This document shows, one piece after another, positions 44,645-52,831 of a DNA stretch of 64,000 nt. Numbering within the stretch: position 1 is the first letter of the stretch; the number at the start of each line of letters is the position of its first letter. The translations under genes and the position numbers were made by a program. Origin of the DNA: Bacteroidota bacterium (GTDB taxonomy: Bacteria; Bacteroidota; Bacteroidia; Flavobacteriales_D; Crocinitomicaceae); contig VGMY01000010.1 of NCBI GenBank assembly GCA_016866255.1, forward strand, positions 1 through 64,000, read 5' to 3'. A model generated the notes under the pieces. It saw only the letters and a program-made list of their open reading frames with translations, did no database searches and had not been told where the DNA came from.

Positions 44645-45142
44645 ATGTTAACTTTACCTCTTATTTACCTTTCTATTAGTTTAATTTTCGGTCTGGTATT
44701 GATCGTTATGCTTCATAAGCTCCTCAGTAGAATAATTATCAATCGATTTCAATTGAACCCATCTACCCTTACCTTTAATGTGTTGGCAACGGGGATGGTT
44801 ATTTCTTCAGCATTACTGGTTTCCGAGGCTACAAGGCCTATGGTTTCTTTGGTGTCATTGTTATCGCAAAGTCATCAGGATGGTTGGGTAATGACTTCTA
44901 TCGTGTATATTGCCGGATTTTATACGCTTACAATTGTAAGTGCCTTTATTATTGTCTTTGGAAGTTTAATATTTTTTCAGCGCATGACAGGAAACTTAAA
45001 TGAAGCAGAAGAACTAAAAAATAATAACATTGGTGTAGCAATACTCCTAGCTGCAATCATGATAGCTATGACGATCTTCATTAAAAGTCCATTAGTTTCT
45101 GTGCTTGAGGCCATAATCCCAACACCGATGTTCTCGAATTAG
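44645..45142 (+). CDS. DUF350-like integral membrane protein
   Basis: 165 residues with four hydrophobic spans (~4-27, ~42-62, ~83-110, ~127-148). The pattern ELKNNNIGVAILLAAIMIA near the end is the recurring element of DUF350 proteins, which have two such repeats; the first repeat would start near FNVLATGMVIS. Function unknown. It ends 18 bases before the left inverted repeat. Confidence 0.65.
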   Translation: MLTLPLIYLSISLIFGLVLIVMLHKLLSRIIINRFQLNPSTLTFNVLATGMVISSALLVSEATRPMVSLVSLLSQSHQDGWVMTSIVYIAGFYTLTIVSAFIIVFGSLIFFQRMTGNLNEAEELKNNNIGVAILLAAIMIAMTIFIKSPLVSVLEAIIPTPMFSN

Positions 45143-45160
45143 TGCATGAATTACAACAAC

Positions 45161-45273
45161 ATAAAAAAGGCATCCTCGGCTGATTTTCCGCCCGCAGAAA
45201 GGGGTCTGGGGAATGAATGCGGGCGGGATTCCGTTTCGGATTTTTCGGCGAGAAAATTTTTGAGCTTCGCAAT
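45161..45273 (+). repeat. Left 113-bp arm of long inverted repeat
   Basis: Starts ATAAAAAAGGCATCCTCGG and ends TTTGAGCTTCGCAAT. It is the reverse complement of 47525-47637 with a single mismatch (C at 45191). Inside the arm CCGCCCGCA (45188-45196) and TGCGGGCGG (45218-45226) form a 9-bp perfect stem with a 21-base loop. No target-site duplication is visible in the flanks (ACAAC on the left, TATTT on the right). Confidence 0.95.
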
Positions 45274-45303
45274 AGAGAAACACTAACTATCTATAAGAAA
45301 AAA

Positions 45304-47520
45304 ATGCTATTATTTAACAATATGATGTTGGGAAAATTAAAAATTATTTTACTAATATTTTTTGTTTGTATTTTGGGGATTGCTACTTTTTATTACTTTT
45401 CTTCAATAAATAGAAAGGACGGACAAGTGTTGGAGAAAAATATTTCAGAAACAAAAGCAACAGAATTATCAAAAATTTTACAAGGAACCAAGACAATGGT
45501 TTTAGTTTCGGAGGGTACTTTTGTTATGGGTGACAATAGTAGTAACTTTTCTGACGAAAAGCCTGAACATACTGTCACTGTAAAATCCTTCTATATGGAT
45601 GAAACTCCTATCACATACGAAGATTTTACCAAATATTTAAATGACGGTGGAACTAAATCACGATATTGGGAATATGACACTTATAATAAACCAGAAAATC
45701 CCGTTTCTGGAATTAGTTGGTATCATGCCGTAGATTATTGTAATTGGAGAAGTGAGAAAGAAGGACTTCCACTTGCATATAAATTATCCGAAAAATCAGA
45801 CGCTTGGGGCTACCCTCTCTGGGATTTAGATAGTTCGTCCGACGGTTACAGATTGCCGACTGAAGCAGAATTTGAATATGCGGCTCGTGGCGGGCTTGAT
45901 CGCAAAAAATTTCCTTGGGGAGATGAATTTGAGTCTTCCTTGGCTAATTATGATAATGAAAAAGGATTGATGATTGGCGAATGGTGGAGATTGGCTAAAG
46001 TCAAAGATACGAAACCGAATAATTACGGACTTTATGGAATGAGTGGGAATGTTTGGCAATGGACAAATGATTGGTACGACAATAATTATTACTCGGCGAG
46101 CGCAAAAAATAAGCCAATGGGTTCGGAAACTGGCAGAACAAAAGTTATGCGTGGAGGATCGTGGGGAAGTATTAGACCTGAATATCTTCGTGTGAGCAAA
46201 AGAAGTTTTATGGCACCGAGTAATTACAATTACGATGTTGGTTTTAGATGTGTCCGAGCAGCTAAAAAATTAGAGGATATTTCAAATCAGACTTCAATTA
46301 ATAAATCAGCCAGAAAATTTTATAAATATCAAACCGCACATTATGATACCCCCCTAAAAATAAATCCTTATAGTGATGAATTTGTAAATCGTTTAGGTCA
46401 ATTTATAAATGATTATTATTCAAATTCAATTTATTTTCAGACAAAAATTGACGAGCAAGAAATCTTAAGCCCGAATCAGATGGCAAAATTAATTGTGGAT
46501 GTGGCAAAAGAATATTCAATTCATCCGCTTTTTCTAACTGGAATTATTGCTTCTGAAAGTGGTTTTGGATGTTGTTCATTTCCACGCTGGTATAACAATC
46601 CAATGGCATATCATTGGCAAAATGTTCTTATGAAAAATGGTCTGCCTCTTTATGATGCGGATAGAACACGCAATAGAAAATATAAAGATTTACGAGACGG
46701 TTTCCGTCAATTTGCTCAAGGAATAAAAAGGGATATTTATTTAAACGCGGCAAAAAAAGATCTCAATGCTTTTCATTTACTTTATGTTGGATATAAAGCA
46801 GACGAATGGATGTATACCCTCTCAAAGGTTTACAAGGATGTGTTGGGAATTAAATTAGAACCACATGTTCCTGCTACGGATGTGGACAAATATATTTACA
46901 TCAATGAGAAAACATCTTCAGTGAATAATATTCCCATTGAACCAAAGCCACAATCATTGCAACCTAAAATAATTGATCACTTTCTTCCGCTTTCTAATTC
47001 AGAAATACATTTAGAAACCGACGACATAACACATGTTGTAATTCATTTTTCCAGCAATGTCATGGCGAAGCCAACTAATCCGTATATTCCGGAAGATGTA
47101 ATAAATATTTTCAAGCAGTATGGAGTTTCAGCTCATTATCTTATTGCACGCGATGGCACAATATTTCGTCTTATAGATGAAAATAGAAATGCGTATCATG
47201 CGGGGAAGGGCAGTCTTGCTGATTATCCAAAGTACAAAGATAAACTCAACCGTCATTCTATCGGAATAGAAATTTTAGCTATGGGGACGGAGGAGGAAAT
47301 GAAACAGTACATTTCTTCAGATATATATCGCTCTATACCAAAGGCTGATATTGGATATACTGACAAACAATATACAGCACTTAATTCTCTTTTGCCGGGG
47401 ATTTACCAACGACATAACATAAAAATTGACCGCCAACATGTTATTGGTCATGACGAATATTCTGTAGGAATAAAAGAAGACCCCGGAATTTTATTCAATT
47501 GGTCAAAAATTGGTTTATAA
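45304..47520 (+). CDS. SUMF1-like + glucosaminidase-like + N-acetylmuramoyl-L-alanine amidase fusion
   Basis: 738 residues from ATG 45304 (in-frame ATGs at 45322 and 45325 are alternatives; a longer frame begins inside the left repeat at 45217). One membrane span lies at ~12-31. A SUMF1/FGE-type domain covers ~62-321 (GTFVMGDN, RLPTEAEFEYAARGG, GNVWQWTNDWYD, MRGGSWGS, GFRCVRAA) but lacks the two catalytic cysteines after GGSW, so it is a binding or structural version. Residues ~389-516 resemble a lysozyme-like glucosaminidase (IIASESGFG, E418). Residues ~574-731 are an Amidase_2/PGRP domain with zinc-ligand candidates H581, H716 and D726. It should cut peptidoglycan strands and stems. Codons are far more A/T-rich than the neighbours'. 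Confidence 0.85.
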   Translation: MLLFNNMMLGKLKIILLIFFVCILGIATFYYFSSINRKDGQVLEKNISETKATELSKILQGTKTMVLVSEGTFVMGDNSSNFSDEKPEHTVTVKSFYMDETPITYEDFTKYLNDGGTKSRYWEYDTYNKPENPVSGISWYHAVDYCNWRSEKEGLPLAYKLSEKSDAWGYPLWDLDSSSDGYRLPTEAEFEYAARGGLDRKKFPWGDEFESSLANYDNEKGLMIGEWWRLAKVKDTKPNNYGLYGMSGNVWQWTNDWYDNNYYSASAKNKPMGSETGRTKVMRGGSWGSIRPEYLRVSKRSFMAPSNYNYDVGFRCVRAAKKLEDISNQTSINKSARKFYKYQTAHYDTPLKINPYSDEFVNRLGQFINDYYSNSIYFQTKIDEQEILSPNQMAKLIVDVAKEYSIHPLFLTGIIASESGFGCCSFPRWYNNPMAYHWQNVLMKNGLPLYDADRTRNRKYKDLRDGFRQFAQGIKRDIYLNAAKKDLNAFHLLYVGYKADEWMYTLSKVYKDVLGIKLEPHVPATDVDKYIYINEKTSSVNNIPIEPKPQSLQPKIIDHFLPLSNSEIHLETDDITHVVIHFSSNVMAKPTNPYIPEDVINIFKQYGVSAHYLIARDGTIFRLIDENRNAYHAGKGSLADYPKYKDKLNRHSIGIEILAMGTEEEMKQYISSDIYRSIPKADIGYTDKQYTALNSLLPGIYQRHNIKIDRQHVIGHDEYSVGIKEDPGILFNWSKIGL

Positions 47521-47524
47521 AATC

Positions 47525-47637
47525 ATTGCGAAGCTCAAAAATTTTCTCGCCGAAAAATCCGAAACGGAATCCCGCCCGCATTCATTCCCCAGACCCCTTT
47601 CTGCGGACGGAAAATCAGCCGAGGATGCCTTTTTTAT
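47525..47637 (-). repeat. Right 113-bp arm of long inverted repeat
   Basis: Exact reverse complement of 45161-45273 except one base (A at 47607). It begins 4 bases after the stop of the fusion gene. The mismatch falls in the internal 9-bp stem, so the stem is perfect in the left arm and has one broken pair here. The end reads CCGAGGATGCCTTTTTTAT, a T-rich exit that could help terminate transcription on the plus strand. Confidence 0.95.
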
Positions 47638-47660
47638 TATTTATAAGTTCTTATTTACTT

Positions 47661-49514
47661 TTACTTTACTTTCTTGACAATAAACTCAGTCCTTCGGTTT
47701 TTAGCATGTTCTTCCTCAGGGCAGTTTGAAACTACTTTGCCTTCGCACGGACAATTAACCTTGAGTTTGGCTTCTCCAAAACCCATTCCGGAAATCCTAG
47801 TGGGGTTTGTAATTCTGCCTTTAATGTATTCTGCTGAGGCCTTGGCTCGGTTGTCAGATAGGGTTTTGTTTGCCGCTTTCGCACCGCGGCAGTCGGTATG
47901 AGACCCTAATTCGATAACCATTTGGGGATATTCATTCATAATTCCAACAATTTTATCCAATTGCTCCATGGCATCCGAACGGATATCGAATTTACCATAG
48001 TCAAAGTAAATATCACCAAGGTCCATGATTTTCGATAAATCTACTCCGACTTCCACTCTACCAATGCTTAAATCCCTTAAATCGTTGATGCTAACATTGC
48101 CGCTAATTTTCGGATCATATGCGAAAATTTCTGATTTAGTGGCATAGTCATTTTTCTCCAATTTAACTTCAAACTTTTGAGTTTTTCCGTACACGAGGTT
48201 TTCACATAATTTGCTAAAGTTTCCTAAACTGTCTGTTTGACCGGAAAGCACGATTTGGCCAGTAATGAGATCTTTCATCGTTACTTTTACATTCTCGAGG
48301 ACCTGCCCTGTTTTTGTGTCCGTCACCTTACCTAGGTAATTGATGTTCGGACGTCCTTCCAATTGCACGTTTTGCTTTACTTTAGGGGTGTTGAAATCTG
48401 TGTTCAGTTGGAAGTTTTCATCTTTGTGTTCTACTTTTTTTACTTCAACAAAATACTGCTGATCGGGCTCAAGATTAGTCGTATAAAAACCTTTAGCATC
48501 AGTTGTCAAGGTCGCTACGACAATTCCTTGGGAATTTTTTATAGATAGTTCAGCCTCTCGAAGGGTATCGTTGGTATTCGCGTGGGTGACGGTACCGCTC
48601 ATAATTACTTTAAAAACGATGGGACGCAGCTGCGTAAAACTGTAGATGTCATCGTTGCTGTTCATGCGATTTGAGCTGAAGTAGCCTTTCGATTCTTCGT
48701 GGAAAGAAAGTGCTATGTCGTCTGCATTGCTGTTGATGGGTGCTTGAAGATTCATCGGGGAAAAGGGTTCTTTTCCTTCGCGAATTTCAGTTACATACAA
48801 ATCGAATCCTCCGAGGCCTTGACGTCCGTTGGAAGAAAAAAAGAGTTGATTTTCGGTACTGTACCATGGAAACATTTCGTTTCCAGCAGAATTAATTTTT
48901 GGCCCTAAGTTGATAGGATTACCGAGTTTGCCATCAGTTTCAATCGATGCCATGTAAAGGTCTGTTCCTCCTTGACCACCCGGCATATCTGAGGTAAAAA
49001 CGATCATCTCGCCGTTTGGACTGATCGCAGGATGCCCGATAGAGTAAGTTGGATTGTTCAGGTTGCAAAGAGTTATTTTTGACCATTTGCCTTTTTTGTT
49101 AACGCGGGCAGTAAAGAGCATCAATTCGCGTTTTTTCGAGGATTTACTTACCTTTTTAGCATTTCTGGTGAAGTAAACGCGTTTACCATCCGGCGTAAAA
49201 CATAAGGCTCCTTCATTGAATTTACTGTTGGATGCTTTTTGAAATCCAACTACAGAATTGGTCTTTTTGTTGACTTCAAAGTAATTGAAGAAATATTGTT
49301 CTTGGGCATCAACCCTTTTAATAATGCCCCAGGGCCTCCCGGACACCAGTATGAGCGAATTATCGCCTGTGTTTTTGTAAACTCCGATTTCGGCTACATC
49401 GCTGTTGAATTTGACATTTCCGGTAGAGAAGAATGGATCTTCAGTTTGTGAAATAGCGATTCCCGCATAAGCAAGAGAAACGAATAAAGTAAATTGGAAT
49501 TTCATGCTCTTCAT
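47661..49514 (-). CDS. OmpA-family protein with PD40/WD40-like repeats
   Basis: 617 residues from ATG 49514, one base after the PorP stop; an ATG nine bases on (49505) is equally possible, and the upstream ATG at 49541 lies inside PorP. Signal peptide ends near ISQ. Residues ~55-290 have PD40-like strands (CFTPDGKRVYFTRN, AISPNGEMIVFTSD, LFFSSNGRQGLGGFDLY), ~305-480 two carboxypeptidase-regulatory-like beta domains, and ~500-617 a peptidoglycan-binding OmpA domain (IYFDYGKFDIRSDA, LGSHTDCRG, NRRTEFIV). It anchors T9SS-associated complexes to the cell wall, as PorE-type proteins do. Third gene of the cargo-PorP-OmpA triad. Confidence 0.9.
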   Translation of the reverse strand: MKSMKFQFTLFVSLAYAGIAISQTEDPFFSTGNVKFNSDVAEIGVYKNTGDNSLILVSGRPWGIIKRVDAQEQYFFNYFEVNKKTNSVVGFQKASNSKFNEGALCFTPDGKRVYFTRNAKKVSKSSKKRELMLFTARVNKKGKWSKITLCNLNNPTYSIGHPAISPNGEMIVFTSDMPGGQGGTDLYMASIETDGKLGNPINLGPKINSAGNEMFPWYSTENQLFFSSNGRQGLGGFDLYVTEIREGKEPFSPMNLQAPINSNADDIALSFHEESKGYFSSNRMNSNDDIYSFTQLRPIVFKVIMSGTVTHANTNDTLREAELSIKNSQGIVVATLTTDAKGFYTTNLEPDQQYFVEVKKVEHKDENFQLNTDFNTPKVKQNVQLEGRPNINYLGKVTDTKTGQVLENVKVTMKDLITGQIVLSGQTDSLGNFSKLCENLVYGKTQKFEVKLEKNDYATKSEIFAYDPKISGNVSINDLRDLSIGRVEVGVDLSKIMDLGDIYFDYGKFDIRSDAMEQLDKIVGIMNEYPQMVIELGSHTDCRGAKAANKTLSDNRAKASAEYIKGRITNPTRISGMGFGEAKLKVNCPCEGKVVSNCPEEEHAKNRRTEFIVKKVK

Positions 49515-49515
49515 C

Positions 49516-50415
49516 TTAAAAGTATCTAGGTGATTTAACATCGGTCTTTTTGTAGTTAAAGTCGTAAGACATTAACACTTCGAAGGTGCCGTTATTGTAA
49601 TTTCTAAGTTGCGTAACGCCAAACTCAGAGGCCAAGCCTAAACGGAATTGGCGGTTTAGTTGATATTGAAGGAAGGCACCTCCGGCTGCATTCCATCGGT
49701 TCATGGCGCCCAACCACAACTTGTCTTTATAAATGGTTGCGAGCGAGAAATCCAAACTCAAGGGAGCCCCCATGGTGCTCTTTACTTGGATGCTTGGTCG
49801 CAACTTCCACTGTTTTGCCACGGAAAAAATTCCACCGATTATTCCGAAGTAATGGCGTCGTTCTAAGTAGGTGGTCGTTGAAGCAGTTTTCTCTAAAATT
49901 CTCGGTGAACTCAACCCAAAAAAGAAGTGCTCATCGTGGTAGTACACTCCAAAACCTACGTTCGGATTTAGTTGGTTTTGAACGTTGGTAATAAAGGCCG
50001 GATCGTTCGCTTGCACATTGGCTAAATCTTGCGTTGCGACGTTCAACATGTTCATACCTCCTTTTAGGCCAAGTGCCAAACGCGCTGATTTACCCAGTTT
50101 TAACGTGTACGAGAAATCCACATATACCATGTTTTGACGAACTGGGCCTATCATATCATTTACAGCTGTAAGACCCAAACCTACCGAGCGGTAATTCAGA
50201 GGGGTGTGAAGGCTGAAAGTTGTGGACCTAGGAGCTCCTGCAAATCCTACCCATTGCTCGCGGTGAATGGCAGTGGCACTTAACATGCCTGAACTTCCTG
50301 CATAAGCTGGATTAACGTGCAAAAAGTTATCAAAGTACTGTGTAAATTGAGGGTCTTGTTGCGCATTAACCAAGTTGCCAGTGAATAATGCAGCGAGTAG
50401 GATAATTTTTTTCAT
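49516..50415 (-). CDS. PorP/SprF family type IX secretion outer membrane protein
   Basis: 299 residues. The signal peptide ends VNAQ, then DPQFTQYFDNFLHVNPAYAGSSG, the family opening. Repeated beta strands (RSVGLGLTAVNDMIGPV, VGFGVYYHDEHFFFGLS, FEVLMSYDFNY) define the barrel. Lying directly after a type B cargo gene (22-base gap), it is the likely surface anchor or translocation partner for that cargo, as SprF is for SprB. Confidence 0.93.
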   Translation of the reverse strand: MKKIILLAALFTGNLVNAQQDPQFTQYFDNFLHVNPAYAGSSGMLSATAIHREQWVGFAGAPRSTTFSLHTPLNYRSVGLGLTAVNDMIGPVRQNMVYVDFSYTLKLGKSARLALGLKGGMNMLNVATQDLANVQANDPAFITNVQNQLNPNVGFGVYYHDEHFFFGLSSPRILEKTASTTTYLERRHYFGIIGGIFSVAKQWKLRPSIQVKSTMGAPLSLDFSLATIYKDKLWLGAMNRWNAAGGAFLQYQLNRQFRLGLASEFGVTQLRNYNNGTFEVLMSYDFNYKKTDVKSPRYF

Positions 50416-50437
50416 AACGATACCTGTATTGTAAGTC

Positions 50438-52744
50438 TTAGTTCTTGATAAATAAATAACCTGTTACAGCCTCTTCTCCGTTGTTTTTATCAAAAACATA
50501 GAAATAGGTTCCATCGGGTAAAAGTTCACCTCCGAGCGTTGCAACATTTGCTTTTCCAACAAATTCATTGGTGTAGTATTCTTTGTGATACACTTCCGTA
50601 CCAAATCGGTTAAAAATATGAAGGTGATTGTTTTCAAAGTAATCTGCTCCGGTAATGATCCATGTATCATTTTTGCCATCCCCGTTGGGAGAAATTCCTT
50701 CTGGGAAATTTAAAATACAGTACGATTGTGTAGGAGCCGGATCACATGGGTCTAATGGGTCGCTTCCTTGATTTACTTCGGCACCATCATTCACGCCATC
50801 GCCATCGGTGTCAGGATTAAAGATATCTGTTGTTAATGTACTCTCAACACTATTGATTAAACCATCGCCATCGCAGTCAGCATTGTTATATCCCGCTCCT
50901 ATTGGCAACGTTATGCTGCCTGCAACAAAACTACAAGGATCGTTAATGTTGGTGTTATCCACTACTTCGGTGGCATTGGTTACTCCGTCCTCGTCGCAAT
51001 CCCAAGCATTCCATTCCGGACTTGTTGGAACGCTTTGACTGGATGCCAAAAATTCGCAACCGCTTTGCGGATTAGTATTATCCGTAAGCTCGTCGCCGTT
51101 TAACACGCCATCTCCGTCGCAATCTTCGTTCATCCAATCCGACGTTTGTGGCATGGTAATACTGCTTGCCAAATAGTTGCAAACATCTAAATAATACGTA
51201 CTGTCTTGCAATTCATCAGCATTCTGAACACCGTCACCGTCGCAATCTAAAAAATACCAAAGGCTATCAATGGGTAAGGTTACACTTGCAGGCAATAGTG
51301 AACAAGCATTGGTCGGATTAGTGTTGTCGCTTATTTCATCTCCGTTCGTTACGCCATCACCGTCGCAATCGTCGGCCAACCATGCATTAGAGGGAGTCAA
51401 GGTAATGCTAACAGCATAAAGGGAACATGCATTGGTGCCATCGGTTCCATTTTGTATCTCAGTTCCGTTCGTAACCCCGTCGCCATCGCAATCCAGTGAA
51501 TTCCAATTCAAGGATGGAGTGGCATTCTGTGCCATAAAAGGAAAACTGCATTCATCGTTAAAATCGTATCCCATTCCAAGTTCAACACCGTTGGTATATC
51601 CATCGCCGTCGCAATCGGCATTCACCCACAGGGCTCCAACCGTTAAAGTTTGGCTGGAACTCAAATAATCGCAAGGATCATTCGGATCAGTGTTGTCAAC
51701 CAATTCTGTTGCATTGGTAACGCCATCTCCGTCGCAGTCGGTCGCGGGGTTGAGGGCACAAGCCGACACCGTTATGTGAATCCATGCCTGACTGCACGCA
51801 TTTACCAAAGGCGTTGCCGAATCACAGATTTGATAATAAATGGAGTCTAAACCGCTGTAGCCGGGATTGCAGGTGTAAAGAATTTGCCCACCTACTACCA
51901 AGGCTGTTCCATTCAAAGGTCCGTAAAGCATGGACAACGAAGAAAGCAATAGGGGATTGTCGACATCGGAATCGTTGATGAGAGGCATCAAGTACGTACT
52001 TGAATTAGCATTAACCGTATATGCATCGTTGACCAAAACCGGTGCGTCGTTGATGGGCGCAATGTTAATGAACAAGGTGTCATTGCTGCAAGCCGCTGGT
52101 AGGGGAGAGCCGTTATCACAAATCGAAACAACCACGGTATCTACTCCATGGAAATTGGCGTTGGCAAGGTAGGTGAAATTGCCATTGGCAGCAATGGTGA
52201 ATGTGCCGTTGTTGGCATTATTTACCGGAACTAAGGCACAAGAGATTGCCGCATTCTCGATGTCGTAATCACCGTTGGAAAGAAGGTTTCCGTTCAGTAC
52301 TGGTCCGTCTTCAACAGAAGAAATGTAATTGTTAAAGGTAACCGGCGCATCGTTAACTGCATTAACCACCACACTTATTTGTGCGGTATTGGAAGTTTGT
52401 CCCAAGGAGTTTTGAATCGTGTAGTTAAGGCTTTCGGTTCCATTGAAATGTAAGTTTGGCACAAAGAGCACGTTCCCCGTCTGATAGTCCACGGTCCATT
52501 GCCCATTGGTGCTACTAGCGAAAGACTGATTGCCAGGAAGCGCAACATTCAAATCGATGCTTGATAAGACAAGGGTGCCACCATTGGATACATCGTTCGA
52601 TTGAATAGCATTTATGGTGATTATTTGGTCCTCGTTGCCACTGCCAATGTCATTGACTGCGAAAGGTTGGGCAATCGCGCTCAAAGGTAACACCAACAAC
52701 AAAGCGAGGGAAGTGATTTTCTTTTTGATAGTATAGGATTTCAT
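50438..52744 (-). CDS. T9SS type B cargo with cadherin-like and thrombospondin type 3 (calcium) repeats
   Basis: 768 residues from ATG 52744, chosen because the -7 box at 52766-52773 lies just upstream, whereas an in-frame ATG at 52768 would be inside the box. Signal peptide ends AIAQ. Residues ~20-330 are three Ig/cadherin-like domains (NDAPV motifs). About nine DCDGDGVTN-type units at ~335-670 form a thrombospondin type 3 calcium-binding array; units such as CDEDGVTN vary. The C-terminal ~85 residues (GISPNGDGKNDTW, NRFGTEVYHK, GYLFIKN) are the type B domain. Probably a calcium-stabilised surface adhesin secreted by T9SS. Confidence 0.9.
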   Translation of the reverse strand: MKSYTIKKKITSLALLLVLPLSAIAQPFAVNDIGSGNEDQIITINAIQSNDVSNGGTLVLSSIDLNVALPGNQSFASSTNGQWTVDYQTGNVLFVPNLHFNGTESLNYTIQNSLGQTSNTAQISVVVNAVNDAPVTFNNYISSVEDGPVLNGNLLSNGDYDIENAAISCALVPVNNANNGTFTIAANGNFTYLANANFHGVDTVVVSICDNGSPLPAACSNDTLFINIAPINDAPVLVNDAYTVNANSSTYLMPLINDSDVDNPLLLSSLSMLYGPLNGTALVVGGQILYTCNPGYSGLDSIYYQICDSATPLVNACSQAWIHITVSACALNPATDCDGDGVTNATELVDNTDPNDPCDYLSSSQTLTVGALWVNADCDGDGYTNGVELGMGYDFNDECSFPFMAQNATPSLNWNSLDCDGDGVTNGTEIQNGTDGTNACSLYAVSITLTPSNAWLADDCDGDGVTNGDEISDNTNPTNACSLLPASVTLPIDSLWYFLDCDGDGVQNADELQDSTYYLDVCNYLASSITMPQTSDWMNEDCDGDGVLNGDELTDNTNPQSGCEFLASSQSVPTSPEWNAWDCDEDGVTNATEVVDNTNINDPCSFVAGSITLPIGAGYNNADCDGDGLINSVESTLTTDIFNPDTDGDGVNDGAEVNQGSDPLDPCDPAPTQSYCILNFPEGISPNGDGKNDTWIITGADYFENNHLHIFNRFGTEVYHKEYYTNEFVGKANVATLGGELLPDGTYFYVFDKNNGEEAVTGYLFIKN

Positions 52745-52765
52745 TCCAACTGTAATTAAGTTGGT

Positions 52766-52773
52766 CAAATATA
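52766..52773 (-). promoter_or_regulatory. Candidate -7 box (TATATTTG) of the cargo-PorP-OmpA operon
   Basis: Exact TAnnTTTG on the minus strand, 21 bases before the chosen ATG at 52744. No TTG at -33. It separates this operon from the nuo genes upstream. Confidence 0.5.
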
Positions 52774-52831
52774 CTAAATTATTTAAAAAGCCGAGAGATA
52801 ATCTAAGTTCTCCGAAACTAAATCCTGCCCC

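Noticed and set aside
45081..45283. Short minus-strand ORFs across the left arm, with a matching one across the right arm (47499-47729)
   Set aside because: They are the same repeat sequence read in chance open frames; no start context and no family.
45485..46270. Active formylglycine-generating enzyme or sulfatase modifier
   Set aside because: The two catalytic cysteines after GGSW are absent and no sulfatase is nearby.
45161..47637. Classical insertion sequence
   Set aside because: No transposase or recombinase between the arms and no target-site duplication next to them.
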